Below are positions 59,401 through 64,000 of a stretch of DNA of 64,000 nt, piece after piece. The DNA is from Bryum argenteum. Its lineage: Eukaryota > Streptophyta > Bryopsida > Bryales > Bryaceae. Made by a program: the position numbers and the translations under genes. How positions within the stretch are numbered: position 1 is the stretch's first letter; each line of letters begins with the position of its first letter. The stretch covers positions 10,930,512 to 10,994,511 of the forward strand of contig CM073330.1 in assembly GCA_037043015.1 (NCBI GenBank), in the 5' to 3' direction. The notes beneath the pieces are model-generated. The model was not told the origin of the DNA. It worked only from the letters and a program-made list of their open reading frames with translations, and ran no database searches.

Positions 59401-61044
59401 CCTCGTCTTCTTCGTCCTGGTCGTCCTCCTCTGCGGACTGGTCTCCACCCGCCTCGGCTATATCCTCGGCCCTTCTCCGTTGGGCCCTCGTCCTCCGGAT
59501 GAGAGGGACGACCTCTTCTTCTTCCTCCTCTTCCACTTCTGCACTTGGCATGAACACGGAGGGTACCGTGTTGTGCGTCCGGGCAGGATTCACCCGGTTG
59601 CTCCCTCCTTCTTGTGTGGCCACCCGGGGTGCTGTGTTGGGCCCGGCCTGGCTGGGTCCCACCGCCCTGGTCTGTCGAGTGGCTGGCTCCGGTGACCCCT
59701 CCAGGTCAGTAGCCCGGACTTCCTCCATCTCGTCCCCGGACTCGGAAGAGGACGGCCCCTGCGGATCCCCGGATGGGAGGTCGTGCTTCTCGTGCCAGTA
59801 AAATATCTCCCGGTCGGTGAGGATGCCGTGCCGTTGATAGAGGTGGAAGAAGTAGGGGGCCAGTGGGCACCCCTTCTGATTCCCGATCTTCACCACCTCC
59901 CGCTGCACCACCTCGTGGATGATGTGGTGCCATCCGACCTGCATCTTCCCATCGTAATTCGCCAGGATGGCCTTCATCAGCTTCACTGTGCAGGTGGTTG
60001 GCTTGTCCGGGCTGAGTATGGGGAGGAGAAACCGGAGGAGGCGCATCACCCGGGGGTCCTTGCAATCTTCCGGTTTGAACCCGTCCTTCTCCGTCGGCCC
60101 CCTGCGGAACCGGTTTCTCAACCCGTCGTCGCCCTTCTTTTTGATGTAGCCAATCGGGGAGTCCGGAAACTTGTATGTCGCCCTCCAATGGCGAGGCCCC
60201 CAGTTATCCGTCTTCCCCCTCAGGGGGTGCGTCACGTACATCTCGGGGAAGTGGTGGGTGACGGTTTCCTCGATGATGGCCTGATCCGCCAAGTCCCACG
60301 GGGCGTCGTAGAGCCTGGCGCACCCCATCCGGAGGAGGTCCTCCCTCAGCTCCGCCTGGTGCAGTGGAAGTTGGGGCACCTGCGGCTTCACCGACTTGAG
60401 GGGAATCGGCATCCCGGGTCGCCATGGGACGACTTCCCTCCTCTTCGGCATTGCTCCGGTTCTACTCTCCTGCGGATGTCCGGGAGTACTCTCTCCCTGC
60501 CTTGCCGGACTGACTCCGGTAGAAACCCTACTTCCCGAAACCCTAACCTCTCAAAACTCTGCTTTTCCAACTCTCGCGGATTGCTGGGCGCGCAACAATG
60601 CCCCATCTCTCAAAATGCGCGGATTGGAATGGCTAAGGATGGTGGCGGCGGCTCCTAATAACAACAAACCGGAGTTCTCCTTCCGAGACATCATCACCCC
60701 GCACTCGAGACGTACACCGGGAATTACCCCGGTCATGATTGAGCCGCCGGTGGTTCCATCGGGCGCCCGCGAGTTTTCCGGCCCTTTCTCCGGGTCGACC
60801 GGCGGCCCCGGTCATCAACCCGGTAGGAGAACCGGCCCATCCAGTTTCCTCAGGGTATCAGCCGGATACCAATACGGGTATCCGGTAAGCTCTAAAATCC
60901 CTTAAGGTTAACCGGGGGAATCCTAACACAAAATTACTATCTACGAACCGGTTTAAGCAGACCGATTTTTATTTCTACTTGCTAAGATTACCATTTTACT
61001 CCTAATTAATTGCTAAAAACAAAAATATTGGAGAACAGGGTTCG
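56446..61044 (-). mobile_element. GC-rich 4.6-kb insertion with 9-bp direct repeats, carrying an open frame
   Basis: The copia integrase text is interrupted between identical ACACAAGCT copies at 56437-56445 and 61045-61053 (13 bases agree with one mismatch). A 9-bp duplication is typical of Mutator-like elements, but no long terminal inverted repeats are seen at the two edges. The body is much more GC-rich than its surroundings and contains one long minus-strand gene plus about 1.3 kb and 0.6 kb of flanking non-coding DNA. It could be a MULE that captured a gene, or an element type I do not know. Confidence 0.55.
57782..60451 (-). CDS. 889-residue protein, plant-transposon-protein-like N-terminus with acidic and coiled-coil parts
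   Basis: One uninterrupted frame. Residues 1-230 form a compact-looking region; the part around 135-215 (LLRFLLPILSPDK, GWHHIIHEVV, CPLAPYFFHLY) resembles the layout of the putative plant transposon protein domain found in many repeat-borne plant genes. That is a resemblance by eye only. Residues 230-520 are disordered, with Glu/Asp runs (about 305 and 345) and a likely nuclear signal KRKAKKRKR (about 423). Residues 545-690 look coiled-coil. The tail is Pro/Glu-rich and ends basic (KLKALRNKWKGRR). The frame is GC-rich and sits antisense in a GC-rich insertion within a decayed copia element. The long open frame suggests recent arrival or selection. The several plus-strand frames over it are shadows. 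Confidence 0.6.
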   Translation of the reverse strand: MPKRREVVPWRPGMPIPLKSVKPQVPQLPLHQAELREDLLRMGCARLYDAPWDLADQAIIEETVTHHFPEMYVTHPLRGKTDNWGPRHWRATYKFPDSPIGYIKKKGDDGLRNRFRRGPTEKDGFKPEDCKDPRVMRLLRFLLPILSPDKPTTCTVKLMKAILANYDGKMQVGWHHIIHEVVQREVVKIGNQKGCPLAPYFFHLYQRHGILTDREIFYWHEKHDLPSGDPQGPSSSESGDEMEEVRATDLEGSPEPATRQTRAVGPSQAGPNTAPRVATQEGGSNRVNPARTHNTVPSVFMPSAEVEEEEEEEVVPLIRRTRAQRRRAEDIAEAGGDQSAEEDDQDEEDEEEEEEEAPPRQARPSRGVRRKDTTGFGRRRSPVRLPPPVEQGVPDEEVAATGANAEVPPPGERPPGGRVPNLKRKAKKRKRSASPVVNPRAIEEEQAPSPDPAPMQDPAPVPVEEPIPASQPKVKRRLLIAEEEDTPERTTPPRLELPEHRSDPAPATPASVAAPESSHRGVMTPGTGNTTPVLPRPYYRIPSEGILHPIRLAMEEVDQENEQLFTSLARLERVFQTPNVERYPELAEEMQRETARLRREKVELVLKARTNEKASVGVQCGPDPTDTEANPEVEALRRVVQEQEAALRKLQNIDRTVLHSILKVLQPDAEAQTKATFYDARIGISESLQSLELLKRHATGINQCLKEFRTLTGRLLGALPHVEVKETALPEEDVLAPPEVPTEGPVPMEIEEVSLPVSEEQRIPVDGGVPENMEEGRVVTPPQGDDNPSEVGLPGPSEMEEAVEGEVNPSQRPDENPVDGTTGEGAGLPEQIEEVVPHPEAQVNEVGDQGEQEQQEEPVAPQEEAEVQPVPPPSKLKALRNKWKGRRTQ

Positions 61045-63600
61045 ACACAAGCTCAAGATCAAAGCCATCCGTTTTGACAGAGGAGGGGAATATGTATCAA
61101 AAGCTTTCAAATAGTTCTATGACAGTTTTGGAATTGCACGTTAGTTTACTCAAAGTTACACGCCACACCAAAACGGCGTGGCGGAGCGCAAGAATCGCAA
61201 CCTTCTCGACAAGGCCCGGAGCATGGCTTACGAAAGTTGTATTCCAGCCTTTCTGTGGACCGAGGCAGTTGCCACCGCCAACTACCTCATCAATAGAACA
61301 ACCACTCGCGCAAACTCAGGTGATACTCCTTTTGAACGCCTCACTGGTGTAAATCCTGTTGTAAGCCATCTTAGAGTTTTTGGCTGCAAGGCATTCGTTC
61401 TTGACACTAATCCTGCTCGCAAGAAATGGGCCCCGCGCTCCAGGTCGTGTGTGTTTCTTGGCTTCGACTCGGAACCCCGTTGCTTTAGGACCTATGATCG
61501 CTCCTCTCGAAAAATAGTCATCTCTAAAGATGTCAAATTTGACGAGTATTCATTTCCTTGCAGCACTCGTCAGGGTCCACCAAATACCTCAAGAGATGAT
61601 CCGGTATTTTGGCCCACCGAACCCTAGCCACCTAACACTAGCGTAGCGCTTGTTGCTGTCTCTCCGTCTCCTGACAGTAGTGCACCAGCCACCTTGATGT
61701 CCCCGGGCAGTGCTCCCTCAACCTCCACCGAGCCCTCCAAACCTCTTTTCTCCACTCCCGGTCTGTCTCTTGATCTTCCTAGCTCTCTGCCTCCTCCCAC
61801 TACAATGGCACAGGTCCACAAAATCGACAACACTTATGATCAGTTGATCTTTCCTCCAGTCCATGTCTCTTCTTCTCTTCCAAAGCTGGATACTCCTAGT
61901 CGAAACTCCTTTTCTAATTCCCCTAGTCCCGCCACCTTAGTTCCCTCCCAGTCTATACCTGACAAGCCTTTCATTACGTATCAGTGTCGACAAGGTCCTC
62001 CTCGTCCACTGTCACCAAGCTAGAGTCATCATTGTCCTCTCGCAGTCACCACAACCGCCCACCTCCATCTCGCTTCGCTGACTACTACTTAAACATCGCG
62101 GACACCTCTCCTGTTCGTCTCTTTGTGAATATTCGTGCGGCCTTTGACCACCCAGGCTGGCACGCTGTAATGGAAAGTGAACTTGCCTCCATCTCCAAAA
62201 ATCACACTTGGGATGTGGTTCCACTTCCCCCTGGCCGCAAGGCGATATCCACGAAGTGGATCTACCGTGTGAAAACAAATGCAGATGGCTCCCCGGCGAA
62301 GCTGAAGGCTCGATCGTCGCAAAAGAGTTCTACCAGCAAGCTGGTATCGACTTCACTGATACGTTCGCTCCTATTGTCAAGTGGAATACTTTACGCAGCA
62401 TTGTGGCACTAGCAGGTCACAACAACTGGAAGATTTTCCACTTGGATGTCAAAACTGCTTTCCTTAACGGCGTCATTACCGAGGAGCTTTACGTCACTCC
62501 TCCTCCCGGATACGCTCACTCCACTCCTGCGAATCATGCCTGTCGATTGCGGAAAGCCCTCTATGGTCTTAAGCAGGCTCCACGAGTATAATACTCCAAA
62601 GTCGATGGCTACCTTCAAAGTCAAGGGCTTCACAAGTCAGGCGTAAATCCCAACTTGTACTACAAGGAGACTGATGGCAAGCTGGCCCTACTCCTACTCT
62701 ACGTCGATGATGTTTATAACGGCGGCAGTGATGATCCACACATTGCTCAGGTGCGTGCTGCCATCAAAACAGAGTTTGAAATGAGCGACCTTGGCTTACT
62801 GTCCTATTCATTGGGACTTGAATTCATATTCACTTCTTTAGCGTTACTCGTTACTCAACGGCAGTATGTCACGGAACTCCTTACTGACTTTGGAATGGCC
62901 GATTGTCGCCCCGTCTCTACCGCGATGGTGGAGAAGCTCCGTCTTGAGCCCGATATGTCTGCACCAGCTACGGATCGCACCACCTACCAACAGATGGTCG
63001 GTAAGCTCATCTTCTTGACCCACACGCGCCCTGATATCTCCTTCGCGGTTAGCTTGGTGAGCAGATTTATAAGTCACCCGCAGGACCCACACCTGGAAGC
63101 ATTCAAACACATCTATCGTTACCTGAAGGGCACCTCCGCGCTAGCTCTGTCATACAAGCGAGTGGGGGGTAAACACCATTTGCGGCTTTACAGACTCTGA
63201 TTGGGCGGGTGATTCTCACGACCGTAAATCCACAACTGGATTTGTTTTCTTTCTTGGAGAGACCCCCATAACGTGGAACAGTAGAAAACAACATACCGTA
63301 GCGCTATCTTCGACAGAGGCGGAGTACATGGCGTTAATCGAGAGGACCAAGGAAGCCATCTGGTTACGAAGATTGTTAGGGGAACTCAACCTACAAAATC
63401 TACATGCTCCCACGACCGTGTACGGAGATAACCAAGGCACCTTGAACTTGGCCAAAAATCCTATCTACCACGGCTGAACGAAGCACGTGGAGGTCCGGCA
63501 CCACTTTGTGAAGGAAAAGATTGCATCCAAGGAAATTGAGCTAAAATTCGTCCCGACATGGGAACAGATAGCGGACATCTTTACGAAGGCACTAGCCTAG

Positions 63601-64000
63601 AGACATAGCTCCTGACCTAATTCTAGATCTCCTCAACTCTGTCTCTACCTTCTCTATATCCACCATCAGAAACTCTCGGAAATTAGTCACCTCAATCTTC
63701 AGACGACGAGTCATGGCAATCAGACTCCTACCTCCGGAAGCATACTTGCGCAACCCTGGAAAATCGTAGAAGACCAAATTCAGGGCGTGCCACTCTAAGG
63801 AGGTTTTGATGAAGGTCTTCCATCTCTCGTTCATCGTTCGAAGTCGAGGAAGCAGTGGACACTCAGCCCACAAAGGCCATATTCTCTCTTCAACAATGGC
63901 GCCAGGCAATGAAAGAATGAGTCTTCCTTCGACCTTAGCTATGCTTCCCCGACTCTCTCCAGCTTCATCTCCATGAACCAGGTGCCATAATTCCTCCTCC
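63601..64000. other. Unassigned end of window beyond the copia RNase H
   Basis: A minus-strand frame (63909-63592, 105 codons) has no recognised relatives. No polypurine tract or 3' LTR matching 51392-51656 is visible here, so the copia element is cut off, interrupted, or continues past the window. Confidence 0.35.

Larger units (their letters stand above)
51392..63600 (+). mobile_element. Ty1/copia LTR retrotransposon, broken, with nested insertions
   Basis: Parts are in copia order: a likely 5' LTR (51392-51656), primer site (51657), gag (about 51810-52480), zinc knuckle CHYCGKRDHWMRNC (about 55388), and protease LDSGASRHVTG (about 55625). Then come the integrase zinc region (about 56040-56180), integrase core (56250-56445 and 61054-61360), reverse transcriptase (about 62150-62960, with LLYVDDV near 62695) and RNase H to about 63600 (ADIFTKALA near 63570). 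Gene order integrase before reverse transcriptase marks it as copia. The element is a fossil with several breaks plus two large insertions (about 52485-55240 and 56446-61044). No 3' LTR was recognised before the window ends. Moderate decay suggests middle age. Confidence 0.85.

Noticed and set aside
59127-59801. Long plus-strand frames over 57.8-60.9 kb
   Set aside because: They lie antisense to the 889-codon frame, and their Ser/Pro/Leu-rich composition follows from its GC-rich codons. They are shadows.

Overview
The window looks like an AT-rich stretch of a land-plant nuclear chromosome. The support is a host gene with short GT-AG introns, plant CACTA and hAT elements, a tRNA-derived SINE, an L1-type LINE whose ORF1 resembles DUF4283, and a Ty1/copia relic with a plant-type initiator-Met primer site. 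I cannot place the species further. Most of the 64 kb is transposon sediment, and confident host genes are few.

Layout: 1-2101 (minus) is the 5' part of LETM1, a mitochondrial inner-membrane cation/proton exchanger; its 3' end lies outside the window. 2.1-10.1 kb holds an AT-rich long repeat, a dead Tc1/mariner transposase and a LINE with a large internal deletion. 10.2-16.5 kb holds the first member of a three-gene family of small proteins (11795-12001 plus), an inverted relic of the same duplicated segment, two CACTA MITEs and a SINE. 17.9-19.2 kb is another copy of the long repeat, partly bounded by TTAA-flanked inverted ends. 21.1-29.2 kb contains exon-like pieces of two unrecognised genes, mixed with a CACTA MITE family and tandem or inverted repeats. 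31.4-33.8 kb has a TTAA-flanked element and a second SINE. 34.3-36.1 kb and 44.4-46.3 kb carry the second and third small-protein genes (minus). Between them lies a 2.6 kb hAT element with a perfect 8-bp target duplication. 49.2-50.8 kb has another TTAA-flanked element and a third SINE. 51.4-63.6 kb is a broken Ty1/copia element with two large insertions, one of which carries an open, GC-rich 889-codon reading frame.

The most interesting material is the small-protein family (11.8, 35.2 and 45.1 kb). The C-terminus (FDVEAG ... PTKSN ... IHATIT) is nearly invariant, while the middle is a variable-length VPVPVAV-type repeat. Each copy has a conserved short leader, a TATA-like box 440-830 bp upstream of the start, and its own unrelated tandem-repeat array farther upstream. 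The second theme is a set of elements flanked by TTAA with ends beginning CCC(C)T, a signature resembling piggyBac but not assignable here. Several transposon insertions can be tested inside the window, because a paralogous copy preserves the empty site.
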